A DNA stretch of 64,000 nucleotides from Channallabes apus (taxonomy: Eukaryota; Chordata; Actinopteri; Siluriformes; Clariidae): assembly GCA_030522415.1 (NCBI GenBank), contig CM060106.1, forward strand, positions 30,858,485-30,922,484, written 5' to 3'. The position numbers and the translations under genes are program-made. The first letter of the stretch is position 1; the number at the start of each line of letters is the position of its first letter. Shown here piece by piece: positions 46,571-57,462 of this stretch. The notes below the pieces were generated by a model, which made no database searches, was not told where the DNA came from, and saw only the letters and a list, made by a program, of their open reading frames with translations.

Positions 46571-46765
46571 GGGGCCTGGGGTAGCTCAGTGGTTAAGGCA
46601 TTGGACTATGGTTCAGAAGATCCCCGGAAGATCCCAGGTTCAAACCCCACAACCACCAAGTTGCCACTGTTGGGTCCTTGAGCAAGGCCCTTAACCCTCA
46701 ACTGCTCAGATGTGTAATGTGATAAAAAAAAATGTAAGTCGCTCTGGATAAGATGTAGATGAATA
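46571..46765 (+). mobile_element. Second SINE family, tRNA head with a conserved 3' tail
   Basis: Pol III boxes: A, GTAGCTCAGTGG (46581-46592); B, GGTTCAAACCC (46637-46647). The middle reads 'ttgagcaaggcccttaaccc' and the tail 'gtaagtcgctctggataaga', a tail shared by many fish SINEs and thought to come from a partner LINE. It is unrelated to the SINE at 45603-45972. The head is too diverged and embedded to be a working tRNA. Confidence 0.85.
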
Positions 46766-47865
46766 TATATTCCTAATATTTTAGATGAACGACCACTGCA
46801 GTGCAACTAGGTTGTTATAAGGTGGTTCTGGTATTCTGCTTTTATAGAAGTAGTGAGAAAAAAAAAACGACTTGGCACATGGATTCAACACATCCTGTTA
46901 ATGTTTTCATGTTATTCTTTTTTTTTTTTTTTTTTTTACCATTATTCACTTTCTATTTTTGTAGCATATTGTAGACCCTGTTCGCATTACATGACGCAAT
47001 GATCTTTAATCACCTTTATGATACTTGCTACTACTGTACCTTTGCAGTGATTGCTTACTGTATATACATCTGGTTTATTCAATATTATTAATTGAGTTTA
47101 GTTAAGTTTTAACAAAAAAATAATAATAAAAGCAAGTAATGGAGATTTTCATTTATTGTTTAAATGCGAGAACTATATCACATCACCTTTGCATGTACTT
47201 TTTCCCATGAGCACACAGTATCTACTTATTATCAGTCCCTTTATGTAATGATAACTATTTCTTTCATGGTTCCGTTCTTCCATCTGACTTCATCCGTTTA
47301 TCTCTTTCACTTCTCCCTTTGTCAAAAACTGATGCAGATCATATGGCAGCCATGTTACTGTAATCTGGCTGCTGTCTGATAAGTCTCTGGACCCTTCAGG
47401 CTTGCATCACCAATTTCAGTCTGTGCTCAATGATTGTTTTAGGCTGTAATCTATTGAAGAAATGATGGTTGTGGGCTTTGTTTATGCCCTCAGGCCTGCA
47501 GTGATTAAGATTAAGTGGCCCTACACAAGTCGGTTCACAGAAATTCTCTTGGGTGCTGTTACCTTGATATGTTGTGGGGTAAATGGATAAATGTTTGCTT
47601 CCGGGGTTATCTTTGTCAAACTTAATTTGCAAAATTGCATAGTCTTCGATCAACCTTGCTGAAAAAGTTGTAATGACATGCTTGCCAAAGGAGGCATAGT
47701 ATTAATTAATTAATTATTACAGTATTTTAAAAAAATGTATGTTATACTGTACCTGGCATCTTAATTTTATAAGCTAGAGCTTTTATACACATTTTCTTTT
47801 CATCAGGTTTCATGATTTTACATTTCGTTCTTGTTGTAACATCCATCTCTCTGTTTCTTCTTCAG
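46766..47865. other. Intron, no feature recognised
   Basis: AT-rich and non-coding, with poly-T at about 46918-46937. It ends in a good polypyrimidine tract before the exon 3 acceptor. Confidence 0.5.
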
Positions 47866-48070
47866 CTTTCTGGTCACTCCAGCACTGTCTTTCCAGAAGG
47901 AAGCGATCAGCTACAGCTTGCTTATCAACCCCAGCAGTCTATTCAACATTGATCAGGAGAGTGGAGAGATCAGCTTAACGTGTAGCCTTGACTATGAGAC
48001 TGACCAGCATCGATACCTGCTGCTCGTCAGAGCCAGTGAGAACAAGGAGAGCCTCAGCAGTGCAGCAGAG
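47866..48070 (+). CDS. Large cadherin, internal exon 3 of 4
   Basis: 205-bp exon, after 'ctgtttcttcttcag' and before gtgaggga, phase 2 in and phase 0 out. It continues the EC repeat opened in exon 2: 'FLVTPALSFQKEAISYSLL' replaces the usual DxDxGxN calcium loop, then FNIDQESGEISLTCSLDYET is the standard strand-and-DYE region, and RYLLLVRASENKESLSSAAE leads to the next linker. Loss of the usual loop matches the missing DxNDNxP in exon 2, so the two defects face the same joint. Confidence 0.85.
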
Positions 48071-48304
48071 GTGAGGGATAGCAGAACCATGGCTAATATG
48101 TCTTAAAAAAAACAAAAAAGGACATAAAAACAAGTCAGAATACTGCACGGTTTATTAATCACATTAATGTTTTGAATTTTCTATTTAATATCTGTTATAT
48201 CTGTGCAGTACAGTATACTGCACATTCCCCTGTACTAAGAAAAGAAAAAGGAAACTGTTACCTTAGAAATCCAATATAAAAACAGTCTGCAGGCAGATGC
48301 TAAG
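48071..48304. other. Start of the 14.7-kb intron
   Basis: No feature. This intron holds a mariner relic, a BED relic, the chromovirus and a small DNA element. Confidence 0.5.
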
Positions 48305-49146
48305 GAAAACTATGAGAGGCATTCAAGGCAAACCAGGACTTTCTCCGGCATTAAGTTTCTCGTCAATGAACAAGTTAAACCGACTGACGTTTACAGAAGA
48401 GTTCAAGCACAGTATGGTAATGAGCAGACTATACTATATGTCTGTGAAAGACAATCCCGGCAGAGGTGGCTTAAAGCCAATTGCAGTCCTTACTATGAGC
48501 AAGTGAAACGCTTGATCCTTGAAAATCAGCAGATAACTTGTCGCCAACTCGTCTGTAGTAACTGTACACTTGCACATTACAGGTAGGAGTTATTACCAAA
48601 GCTTCTATAGTGTACAGTATAATCCTGACCTTGCGTCAAGTAATTTCGACATGTTTGGGTCATTAAAGGAGTTCCAGGGAGGCCAGGGTTTTAGATGTGA
48701 ATCAGAAAGTCTGATTATTGCTCTGGCAATGAGAAAACATTTTACTTCGATGGTATCCAAGAACTATTGAAATGCTATGATAAGTGCATTAGTTTAGCAG
48801 GTGATTAAATTGAAAGAATTTTTCTCTCATAATTGTGTTCTATTATTCTGCTGAAATGATCCAGTAACTCGGATGGGAGTTATTGCCACATCCTTCTTAC
48901 AGTCCTGACATCACCCCAAGCCATTTCCACATGTGTGGACCATTAAATGAGGCCAGTGTTTCAGATGTGATCATGGCTTCGGCATACTGGGAAAACTTTC
49001 TACATTGATGATATATAAGCAGAAGTGAAACACTGGGATAAATGCATTAGTGTATCAGGGGATTATATAGAGAAATAATTGCAGTTTTTACTCTGACTAC
49101 TTTTGGTTTTGCAGAATAAAAGTACAAAGTCCTGGTTTGACTTGAC
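48305..49146 (+). mobile_element. Mariner relic with duplicated 3' region
   Basis: Left end 'gaggcattcaaggcaaacca' (about 48308) and right end 'aaagtcctggtttgacttgacc' (about 49125-49146) match the terminal repeats of the 41.9-kb mariner. The transposase C-terminal part occurs twice, at about 48585-48830 ('YNPDLASSNFDMFGSLKEF') and about 48870-49080 ('cctgacatcaccccaagccatttcc'), as diverged copies. All frames are broken. Confidence 0.75.
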
Positions 49147-50519
49147 CACTCTTACTTTAAATGCTTTATAAATGATACAGAAAAAAGCATATTCTTGATA
49201 TTACGCATATCTTTATTTGTCTAGGTTCAGGGTTTATCATATTTGTTGCCTGTAGTAAATAGAAAGGCTCTTTCTTTCATGAATATTAGTCCCCTCAGTC
49301 GTGTCATTGCTTAACCTTGCTCAGTATGTGTTTAAATTCTTTGCTCCTTTATGGTTTCTGTGTGTCTTTACACCATGTCGCTGAATGGATATCAATCACC
49401 CCTGAAAAAGACCTTCCCTTCTTGTATCTTAAACCGGTCTGACAGTGAGTTTCACTGCTTCTCACATTCACACTTTATTGGAAGCACTCATTCCCTGAAC
49501 AATTTGATGTCTTACTCAGGGTGATTGATCTGGACTATAGAAATTGTGTTTCAAATGAACCCTTCAAGTCTATTGCATCCTCTACTTCCAGACCTCCATA
49601 TATGATTCTTGATGGCTCATTTCTTCCCAAAGCTTTTATAGAATTGTATTATTTAAATTTTTGAGGGCCTACTGTATATCACCCCCTGACGAAAGACTTT
49701 ATAATACAATATTTGGTCACGGAGTGCGGCCTGGAAAACTGTATTAAAACACATCAATGGACGAGAGTAGTTTCCTAGGCATTTTATCTGAAGCATGCTC
49801 CTGTATTATGACTTACTTTATCTTATAGGCAAATTCTTTATGAGAGGTTTTGGTGGTTTTGGTTTTGGTGGTACATTTAACAAGAAAAAAAGCACCAATA
49901 TTATACCAAAGCGTACACTTTATAGTTTTACCATACTGTATGCGTCGGGTTTACATAATAAAGACAACGAATGGCTGTCGAATGTTCACCAGTAAATGTA
50001 GACATTTTAATGTGGACACAATGCCAACGCATCCTTCACCATTAGTATATAATGTTTAGCTTTGCGTCAGAGTTGTATCGAATCTTTAACGATTTGGGTT
50101 AATTTGGTTAACTGAAACAAACTTTATAATGTACACTTTATCGACTACCCGTCCAGCGTTTAGCACAATTTAGTGTATCTTACCAGTTCCGCTTATCATG
50201 TGGCCAACGACGATAACACACAATCTAGTATTTAGCAATTATGAGCAGGGTAACAAGATCTGGGCAAATGTTTAGACTTTAAAATACATGACCAAGACAA
50301 CTGTTCTTTATAAAGAAACGAGAATTTATTTGACTAATCTGCGATACATGAAATTACGCTACTTAAACGCACACACACACACACACACACACAAACGGTT
50401 TGGAAAGCGAAAAATTAATGAAGTTTTTCTAGTACTGTTTACTAGATCAACGAAAGTCACAAGAGCAGAGTCTTGGGTTTTATCTTACGGTTTAGTTATG
50501 AAGCGAGCACCAACTTCAG
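49147..50519. other. Intron, no gene; (CA)n at 50369-50393
   Basis: Non-coding. From about 49850 the base composition shifts and CpG becomes commoner. This may be part of the repeat that ends near 51000, but no boundary can be fixed. Confidence 0.4.
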
Positions 50520-51000
50520 CAAGGTATGCAGCTTTGTTTGTTTACTTGCGTTCCGTTCCGTTCTCATTCGCTGGAGGTGAACCGTAGAGATGACGTCTGT
50601 TGGAAAAGTCCCGTTGAGCGTTCTTGAAGAGCGGATGATGTCAGCAGCGGCGGCGAGGCGCCGCAAGGGCGGAAGCCCGAGCTGCTTGGAAGATGTTGTA
50701 GGTTGCAGTCGTGATGTTTGATTCTCTTTTTGAACTCTTACTCCTTAGGGTTTTTGTCTCTTCGGGGTCAGTCCGTCCCACGGGTGATTGGTCCAATCGG
50801 ATGTGATCGCGGGGCTTAGCCACGCCTCACGTGGTTCCTCCTTTTGTGCATAAATTAGCCCGGTGTTTCGGCTCTCATGTGGGGCCCATCCGGTTGGAGT
50901 TTTTAATACTTTTTGTAAAGTAATTTTGCACGAGCTCTGTTCATGCTACCAATTTCCAATGTTCAGCAACATTTTTTAAATAAAGCCAGCTTGAGATTGA
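50520..51000. promoter_or_regulatory. GC-rich promoter-like block, possible solo LTR
   Basis: A CpG-rich segment within AT-rich DNA. It contains a CCAAT-like palindrome (attggtccaat, about 50788), 'ctcacgtgg' (E-box CACGTG, about 50828) and a TATA-like 'gcataaat' (about 50849). About 125 bp later comes an AATAAAG polyadenylation-like signal (about 50979). That order is what an LTR would show. No TG...CA ends or target duplication were found. Confidence 0.3.
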
Positions 51001-51089
51001 CACCAAACATTACATGTCTTACCCACTCATTCCTTCCTTTATCTAATAAAAGGGGTTTGTAAATGCTGATTACGCCTTTAAAGCTATGC

Positions 51090-52212
51090 AGAACCTTTTC
51101 ATACTGAATACCGGTGTTTTTTTTTTTTAATGATATTAATGTTTCATATACCCCAATACCTGTGAGTGTGTGCGTACACAGCGTCAGGAACACAGAGCAG
51201 TGGAACGTTCCGCCGCGGGACATTGTTTGAGAGGGGGATGGTTTTGCAGTGGTACCAAACTTGCTGTATGCGTCTGCATGAGAGCGGTGGAAGTACGGCC
51301 AGTGTGTGTTGAGCGGTGAACAGCATGGACGAAGAAAATGTCACAGGTAAAGAGGAACTTCTTGCGAAAAGAGGAGCCGTGTCGGTTGTGTGGGAAAACT
51401 TCGGTTTAAAAAAATTTGACAACCATCATATGTAAATGTTGTCGGGCTAAAGTTGTAGCCGCAGGAGGCAACACAAGCAATTTGCTTCGCCACCTCCGCC
51501 ATAAACATGTCCTGGAATATGAAGAATGCATGAAACTAAGCATCTTCTTCCACATCTGCAGGTAATGATAAAGTTGGCACTGCAACACAAAACGCGACTC
51601 AGACGTCACTCAAAGACGCGTTTACTAAGGGGACTGCATACGACAAGAAAAGCAAACGGTGGAACAATATTACCAACGCTATTACTGTCCACTTAGCTAA
51701 AGACATGGTACCGCTTAATACTCTAATAATATTAAATACTGAAGTAATATTATTAATGTTTCACAAAGTGAAAAGTTTCACTCCTTTTGTATTTACCTGT
51801 TTCAGGTAATTTGCCTTAATGAAAGTCCAGTGGATAAAGTTTTCATTTTGCAGTTACAGGGGACATATTGTTTACATTGTAGCCAGATTAAAGATGTTTT
51901 CAAGTTGCAAAACTTGCACAATAAAGTGTTGTGTATTTTGACTGCAAGTCATGAATTCTGATTTCTTCACCTCATTACAATTATTACTTCTTTGTGAACA
52001 GCAGCATTTTGTGAGACCAATCAAACCTGGGTTAATACTAGTCCGGTCAATGTAAGCCAATATACTGCAGTAATTATTCTCTAATTTATTAGGAAATGGG
52101 GTTAACACCTAATCATGCATGGAAAAAAAAAATACCGTCAAATACCGTGACACCGATATAATTTAGAAAAATACCGTGATATAAATTTTTGGTCATATCG
52201 CCCATCTCTAAT
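51090..52212 (+). mobile_element. hAT-type element with BED-finger transposase remnant
   Basis: The right end (minus strand) starts TAGAGATGGGCGATATGACC and continues with 'acggtattt' repeats, a hAT-type terminus. The left end is diverged or truncated around 51090-51160. The interior carries a BED zinc-finger coding remnant. The catalytic hAT domain has been deleted. Confidence 0.6.
51325..51722 (+). pseudogene. BED zinc finger / hAT transposase N-terminus
   Basis: Starts MDEENVTGKEELLAKRGAVS then VVWENFGLKKFD, followed by an in-frame TAA near 51433. In a shifted frame the finger CKCCRAKVVAAGG...LLRHLRHKH shows the CX2C...HX4H pattern of BED domains, which bind DNA in hAT transposases and ZBED proteins. 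Downstream text includes 'QTSLKDAF' and 'DKKSKRWNNITNAI'. The coding sequence stops being recognisable after about 51722, so about 500 catalytic residues are absent. Confidence 0.7.
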
Positions 52213-52335
52213 ATACAGTAAATATATGTAAATACGTTTTGCCCTACTGGCACACTTTAAAGATGTTTAAAATAGTGTCCATGCCGTATGTCTTCCGGGG
52301 GTCAAGAGAGTGTCTAGGTGTGACGTGGTCGTTCT

Positions 52336-53202
52336 TGTCAGGGGCCGCTAGGGGGCGTGAGGGATCCAAGTGCAGACAGGGTAAATGGGAGACAGTGGTG
52401 CTTGTGAACAGTGAAGCAGGCAGGGCAGTGATTAAATTCCGCGTTGCAAAATACCTTATGCAGGCAGGAGGCTTCGCCGAAATGCGGAAACACGGAGTAC
52501 CAGCTCGTGACTGTGTCGAGATGGGGAGGCGATGCGTGTGACGCAAGCGTAGCGTAAACACGGAAGTGCGCGAGCCGGCGCGAGTGACAGCTGGGATCAA
52601 TGCAGGCGCGTGCAGCGTGAGCTTGAGCTGTGGCGGCGCGCAGAGCGAGCGCATGCAGAGGGAGCCGGCGCGAGTGACAGCTGGGATCAATGCAGGCGCG
52701 TGCAGCGTGAGCTTGAGCTGTGGCGGCGCGCAGAGCGAGCGCATGCAGAGGGAGAGCTCCGCGATGAGATGCCGGTGTGGATGGAGGGGGAGAGAGCTCA
52801 GCGAGCCGCGAGGGCTAATCGTTGTCGTGAAGCAGGCAGAGGTCGAAGCCGGAGAGACGAGAGGGGGTCCGTGATCCAAGCTCGTAGTCGTAAACAGGTA
52901 AGAGGTCGGCAACATGAAATATCCAAAGTATAGTATCCAAAAACGAGAGACAAAATCGTGGTCGGGGAAAACAAAGCGTGGTCGAGATCCAATAGACAAT
53001 GAAGAAAAATCGCTGGAAGATTGGGCTAGTGAGGCACACAATAATCTGGCGACGAGGCAGTGTCAGGGTGTGGTTTAAATAGGTAACAGGGCTGATTACT
53101 AATAGCGTCCAGGTGTACAGGGAGGAGAGGGGGCGTGGTGCCATGCGAGAGTTGTTGACAAACATGGATCATGACGGAGCTGTGGCTTGGCGTGTCATGA
53201 CA
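52336..53202 (-). repeat. 3' LTR of the chromovirus
   Basis: 867 bp, from TGTCA to TGACA in + orientation. It contains a TATTTAAA box (minus strand, 53081-53074), the predicted transcript start at about 53050 and a 90-bp unit in two tandem copies (52572-52751). ORFs on both strands here are shadows. Confidence 0.95.
52572..52751. repeat. 90-bp tandem duplication inside the LTR
   Basis: Two adjacent identical-looking 90-bp units start at 'gagccggcgcgagtgacag' (52572 and 52662). They are GC-rich with several 'gcgcg'. The same pair occurs in the other LTR at 57711-57890. In element sense they lie downstream of the predicted transcript start, so in the leader and not in the promoter. Confidence 0.95.
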
Positions 53203-55667
53203 GTACCCTCCCCTCTATGAACGCCTCCAGGCGTTCTTGCAGGTGCTTCGGGGTGAAGTCTGTGGAAATCAGAGATTAGAGAACGGTCTAGGATAAACCT
53301 GGCGGGTACCCAACTCCTCTCTTCAGGGCCATAGCCTTCCCAGTCTACTAAGTACTGGAGGCCCCGCCCCCGGCGGCGAGACTTGAGGAGCTTGTGAACT
53401 GTGAAGGCTTCTCCCCCATCAATGAGTCGGGGGGGTGGGGGGGGCTGGGGGGGGGTGGACAATGGGCAGGAGACTAAACGACGAATCTGGGAAACATGAA
53501 ATGTGGGGTTGATCCGGCGCATGGAGAGGGGTAGAGCAAGACGGACAGAGCATGGGTTTATGATTCGGGTGATGGGGAAGGGTCCGATGAATCTTGGTGA
53601 GAGCTTTCTGGACGTGGTCTTGAGTGGGAGGTCCCGTGTAGACAGCATGACCCTTTGGCCGATACGGTAGTTGGGAGCTGGTGACCGATGACGATTTGCC
53701 TGGCGTTGAAAAGTGCTTACAGTGCGTAGGAGCTGCTGCCGGGCGTGTTGCCATGTTCTTTTGCAGCGACGGACAAAGGTTTGGGCTGAGGGTACTGCTA
53801 CTTCCTTTTCTTGGACCGGGAAGAGGGGTGGTTGATACCCCAGACAGCAGTGGAAAGGGGACATGCCTGTCGAGGAGGTAGGGAGCGAGTTGTGGGCGTA
53901 CTCGACCCATGGTAGGAAACGACTCCAGGAGGATGGATCCCGCGAGGCCATGCATCTTAAGGATTTCTCCAACTCTTGGTTCACTCGTTCTGTTTGACCG
54001 TTGGTTTGGGGATGAAATCCGGATGAGAGGCTGGGGTTGGCGCCGACAAGGTTACAAAAGGCCTTCCAGAACTGGGCAGAAAACTGAGGACCCCTGTCTG
54101 AGACAATGTCGACGGGAAGTCCGTGAAGTCGAAAGACATGATTAATTAGGAGTTCGGCTGTTTCCTTGGCCGATGGGAGTTTGGATAGTGGGATGAAATG
54201 CGCCGATTTGGAAAAGCGGTCCACGATAGTTAATATGCACGTGTTATTTTGGGAAGGAGGCAGGCCAGTGACGAAGTCGATGGAGATGTGTGACCAGGGG
54301 CGGTGAGGGATGGGGAGGGGTCTAAGGAGACCCTCAGGGGAGCGGTTGGTTGTTTTATTTCTGGTACAGGTGTCGCAGGAAGCCACAAGGCTCTTGACAT
54401 CCTCTTTCATGGTGGACCACCAAAAACGTTGGCGTAGGAGGGAGAGCGTACGTGCGGCCCCAGGGTGGCAAGCCAGTCTGGAGCTGTGGGCCCAGTCAAG
54501 CACCTGTGGTCTCACAGAAGCTGGGACGAAGAGCTTGTTGGGTGGAACGGTGCTTGGGCCGGGTTCTCGTTCGAGGGTCTGTTGAACCAGACGTTCCACG
54601 TTGAATTGGAGCATTGCTACCAGGCAGTGAGGAGGAAGAATCACCTCCGTCATGGATGAATCCTGAGGGGTGGAGAATTGTCGGGAGAGGGCATCAGGCT
54701 TGATGTTCTTGGAGCCAGGGCGATATGACAGTGTGAATCGGAAACGGGAGAAAAATAGTGACCATCGTGCTTGGCGTGAGTTAAGTCTCTTCGCTGTCTT
54801 CAAGTACTCCAGGTTTTTATGGTCGGTCCATACGAGGAAGGGGTGGTCCGCCCCTTCTAGCCAGTGTCTCCATTCTTCCAAGGCCAACTTGACCGCCAAG
54901 AGTTCACGGTCCCCAATACCGTAATTGCGTTCAGCAGGTGTGAGTCGGCGGGAGAAGAAGGAGCATGGGTGGATTTTAGCATCCTTTGTGGATCTCTGGG
55001 ACAGGACGGCGCCTACTCCAGTCTCAGACGCGTCTACTTCCACGATAAACTGGAGGGAGGGTTCGGGAAAAATAAGGATGGGTGCCGTAGTGAAGCGGGA
55101 CTTGAGATCCTTGAAGGCTATGTCAGCCTGGGGGTTCCATCGGAATGGGATCTTGGAGGACGTAAGTGTCGTGAGTGGGGTTGCCACCATGCTGTAGCTT
55201 CGAATAAAACGTCGATAGAAGTTTGCGAATCCCAAGAACCGCTGGAGTTCGCGTCTTGAGGTCGGTACTGGCCAGTCCGTGACTGCCTTCACCTTGGTGG
55301 GGTCCATCTGGATGCCTGCAGGGGAAATGAAGTATCCTAGAAAGGACGTGGAGGTACAATGAAATTCACATTTCTCTGCCTTGATGTAGAGCTTATTCTC
55401 CAGGAGCCGTTGCAGGACCTGGCGCACATGGAGCTTGTGTTCCCTCACCGAACGTGAAAAAATCAGGATATCATCCAGATAAGCGAAGACGAAAACATTA
55501 AGAAAGTCTCTGAGGACATCATTGATTAGGGCCTGGAATACTGCCGGCGCGTTGGTTAGGCCGAATGGGACCACTAGGTACTCATAATGGCCGGTAGGTG
55601 TGTTAAAGGCGGTCTTCCATTCGTCGCCCTCCCGTATCCTGACAAGGTGGTAGGCGTTCCTTAAATC
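53169..55667 (-). CDS. Chromovirus pol, second part: RT core, RNase H, integrase, chromodomain
   Basis: Open from about 55667 to a stop at 53169; 801 residues follow the VPFGLTNAP segment. Residue numbers count from there. RT catalytic YLDD at 32-35. RNase H, first aspartate in VDASETG at 181, then DHKNLEYL. Integrase zinc-binding H...H...CDTC (about 363-403) and the DDE triad at D433 (IDFVTG), D493 (SDRGPQF) and E529 (NGQTERVN). A C-terminal chromodomain ([15 protein letters not shown], about residues 725-745) would steer integration by chromatin marks. The frame lies downstream of a frameshift, so it is translated only if that is bypassed. The last 11 codons run into the LTR. Confidence 0.92.
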   Translation of the reverse strand, partial: DLRNAYHLVRIREGDEWKTAFNTPTGHYEYLVVPFGLTNAPAVFQALINDVLRDFLNVFVFAYLDDILIFSRSVREHKLHVRQVLQRLLENKLYIKAEKCEFHCTSTSFLGYFISPAGIQMDPTKVKAVTDWPVPTSRRELQRFLGFANFYRRFIRSYSMVATPLTTLTSSKIPFRWNPQADIAFKDLKSRFTTAPILIFPEPSLQFIVEVDASETGVGAVLSQRSTKDAKIHPCSFFSRRLTPAERNYGIGDRELLAVKLALEEWRHWLEGADHPFLVWTDHKNLEYLKTAKRLNSRQARWSLFFSRFRFTLSYRPGSKNIKPDALSRQFSTPQDSSMTEVILPPHCLVAMLQFNVERLVQQTLEREPGPSTVPPNKLFVPASVRPQVLDWAHSSRLACHPGAARTLSLLRQRFWWSTMKEDVKSLVASCDTCTRNKTTNRSPEGLLRPLPIPHRPWSHISIDFVTGLPPSQNNTCILTIVDRFSKSAHFIPLSKLPSAKETAELLINHVFRLHGLPVDIVSDRGPQFSAQFWKAFCNLVGANPSLSSGFHPQTNGQTERVNQELEKSLRCMASRDPSSWSRFLPWVEYAHNSLPTSSTGMSPFHCCLGYQPPLFPVQEKEVAVPSAQTFVRRCKRTWQHARQQLLRTVSTFQRQANRHRSPAPNYRIGQRVMLSTRDLPLKTTSRKLSPRFIGPFPITRIINPCSVRLALPLSMRRINPTFHVSQIRRLVSCPLSTPPQPPPPPRLIDGGEAFTVHKLLKSRRRGRGLQYLVDWEGYGPEERSWVPARFILDRSLISDFHRLHPEAPARTPGGVHRGEGTVMTRQATAPS
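53203..53218 (-). promoter_or_regulatory. Polypurine tract, plus-strand DNA primer
   Basis: Directly next to the 3' LTR the minus strand reads AGAGGGGAGGGTAC, the expected purine-rich primer for second-strand synthesis. It lies within the pol coding region. Confidence 0.85.
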
Positions 55668-56524
55668 TTAGTATAGATGCGGGCGTCCTGGAGAAGTTCA
55701 AAGGCCGACGACATCAAGGGGAGAGGGTAACGGTTCTTAATCGTGATCTCGTTCAACCCCCTATAATCGATACAGGGTCTGAGGGACTTATCCTTCTTTT
55801 CAACGAAGAAAAACCCAGCCCCTGCTGGTGAAGAGGATGGGCGGATGATCCCAGCTGCAAGTGATTCCTTTATATACTGTTCCATTGCCTCTCTCTCGGG
55901 GCGGGAGAGGGAGTACAGTCGCCCCTTAGGTGGTGAGGTGCCTGGGAGGAGGTCGATAGCACAGTCATAGGGGCGATGCGGGGGTAGGGAGGTGGCCCGT
56001 GATTTGCTAAACACCTGCCGAAGGTCATGATAGTCCGTGGGTAACTTGGTTAGGTCGGGAGTTTCCTCTTGTGGCGTGGGTAAACTTCGGCCCATATGTG
56101 CTGAACGTAAGCATGAAGAGAGGCAGGTGGGACTCCAGTCCAGGACTCTCCTTTTAATCCAGTCGATGTGCGGGTTGTGTAGTCTTAGCCAAGGGAGGCC
56201 CAGAACGATGGGTGCATGGGAATTTTGAACGGTTAGGAAGGTAATCGTTTCAGTGTGATTGCCTGAAAACTGCAGGGTCACGGGGTTGGTGCGATGAGTG
56301 ATGGGGGAGAGTCTGCTGCCATCAAGAGCCTGAACCGTAAAGGGTTGATGCAGGGGCGTGAGGGGGATCTTGAAGTTTGAAACAATGGAGGAAGAAATTA
56401 GATTCTGATCAGCCCCGGAGTCCACTAGTGCGTACGTGGCATAGGATTGGTCGCCGTGGGTCAGAGTTACGGAGAAGCATGATCGCTGGTCCGGGGAAGA
56501 AACAGATGCTGGGCCCCCCTGCAT
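55661..56524 (-). CDS. Chromovirus pol, first part: protease and RT N-terminus
   Basis: 287 residues from the first Met. The frame is also open upstream across the end of gag. The aspartic protease motif [10 protein letters not shown] (about residues 34-43) cuts the polyprotein. The RT N-terminus follows: [20 protein letters not shown] and [23 protein letters not shown]. The frame stops at 55661-55663, just where the first RT catalytic aspartate is expected. Comparison with the next frame shows a net loss of four bases immediately before that aspartate codon. The aspartate itself is still encoded, in the other frame. The frame is -1 relative to gag, as expected for frameshifted Gag-Pol. Confidence 0.9.
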   Translation of the reverse strand: MQGGPASVSSPDQRSCFSVTLTHGDQSYATYALVDSGADQNLISSSIVSNFKIPLTPLHQPFTVQALDGSRLSPITHRTNPVTLQFSGNHTETITFLTVQNSHAPIVLGLPWLRLHNPHIDWIKRRVLDWSPTCLSSCLRSAHMGRSLPTPQEETPDLTKLPTDYHDLRQVFSKSRATSLPPHRPYDCAIDLLPGTSPPKGRLYSLSRPEREAMEQYIKESLAAGIIRPSSSPAGAGFFFVEKKDKSLRPCIDYRGLNEITIKNRYPLPLMSSAFELLQDARIYTKI

Positions 56525-56544
56525 CCCCAGAACTACGGGGGGGC

Positions 56545-57453
56545 CTAGCCTTTTAGTGGACAGGATCGCACAACATGGCCGACCTGGCCACAGTAGAAAC
56601 AGGCGCCCTCATTTCTACGGCGCTGACGCTCCTCCGGCGAGATGCGTGCACGGCCTATCTGCATGGGCTCAGGGGGTGGCTGGGGTGTAGCCAGGGTGAG
56701 TGTTGGGGTGCGTGGTTCGCGATAAGGCTGCTGCTCCTTTCGGCGTGCCCGTTTACGGTCATCAATGCGGGTCGTTAAGTCGATGAGTCCTTGTAAGTTC
56801 GAGGGCAGCTCCCGGGCCGCCAGCTCGTCCTTAATTGGGTCTGAGAGCCCATGAAAAAAGCAGTCGAAGAGGGCCCTCTCGTCCCAGTCGCAAGAGGGAG
56901 CCAGGGTCCGAAATTCGATGGCATAATCAGAAACGGAACGAATTCCTTGACGTAGCTGAAGGATGTGATCAGCCGCTTGATGTCCCGTAAAGGAGCGGTC
57001 AAAGACCTTCCTCATTTCATCCGTGAAGGTCCTATAGGCGAAGCAGCACGGGACTTGGGCATCCCACAATGCCGTCCCCCACTCTCTCGCCTTTCCTGAC
57101 AGGAGGGTGATGATGTAGGCCACCTTGGAACGCTCCGTGGGAAATGATGTGGCCTGTAGTTCCAGGACGAGAGAGCATTGAGACAAAAAGGAGCGGCAGG
57201 TGGCTGGATCTCCATCATAGGTGGGCGGTGCTGGCAGGCGGGGCTCTAGGCCAGGCGAGAGTGTTGGAGGGAGGGGCTGAGGAGTGTGTGCAGGAGGTTG
57301 TAGGTTCCCAACCTGAGCAGAGAGAGACTGCAGTGTTTCCGTGATGCTTTGAAGTGAGATCGTGATCTGTCTTATTTCCTGCTGGTGGGCGCCTAAGAGT
57401 ACTCCTTGACTCTCTAATGCTCCTCTCAGGTGAGCTGCCTCTGCTGGATCCAT
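56545..57453 (-). CDS. Chromovirus Gag
   Basis: 302-residue structural protein that packages element RNA. It starts at MDPAEAAHL, only 21 bases after the 5' LTR. An N-terminal coiled-coil-like segment (about 10-50) and a proline-rich linker (about 52-75) are followed by a retrotransposon Gag capsid-like region ([11 protein letters not shown]... through WGTALWD... and FDRSFTG, about 75-240). A CCHC knuckle ([14 protein letters not shown]) lies at 285-298, four residues before the stop. No internal stop. No canonical slippery heptamer was obvious in the overlap with pol. Confidence 0.92.
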   Translation of the reverse strand: MDPAEAAHLRGALESQGVLLGAHQQEIRQITISLQSITETLQSLSAQVGNLQPPAHTPQPLPPTLSPGLEPRLPAPPTYDGDPATCRSFLSQCSLVLELQATSFPTERSKVAYIITLLSGKAREWGTALWDAQVPCCFAYRTFTDEMRKVFDRSFTGHQAADHILQLRQGIRSVSDYAIEFRTLAPSCDWDERALFDCFFHGLSDPIKDELAARELPSNLQGLIDLTTRIDDRKRARRKEQQPYREPRTPTLTLATPQPPPEPMQIGRARISPEERQRRRNEGACFYCGQVGHVVRSCPLKG

Positions 57454-57462
57454 TTTAGTATG

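Noticed and set aside
46571..46650. Functional tRNA gene
   Set aside because: A and B boxes are present, but the arms do not pair properly and the sequence continues into a SINE body and tail.
52244..53041. 265-residue minus-strand ORF, with 102- and 107-residue + strand ORFs, in the LTR (also at 57455-58180)
   Set aside because: They lie wholly or mostly in LTR sequence, occur on both strands at once and include the 90-bp tandem repeat. No domain is visible. They are GC-rich shadow frames.
53681..55259. Plus-strand ORFs across the chromovirus
   Set aside because: Antisense shadows of the minus-strand pol frame.
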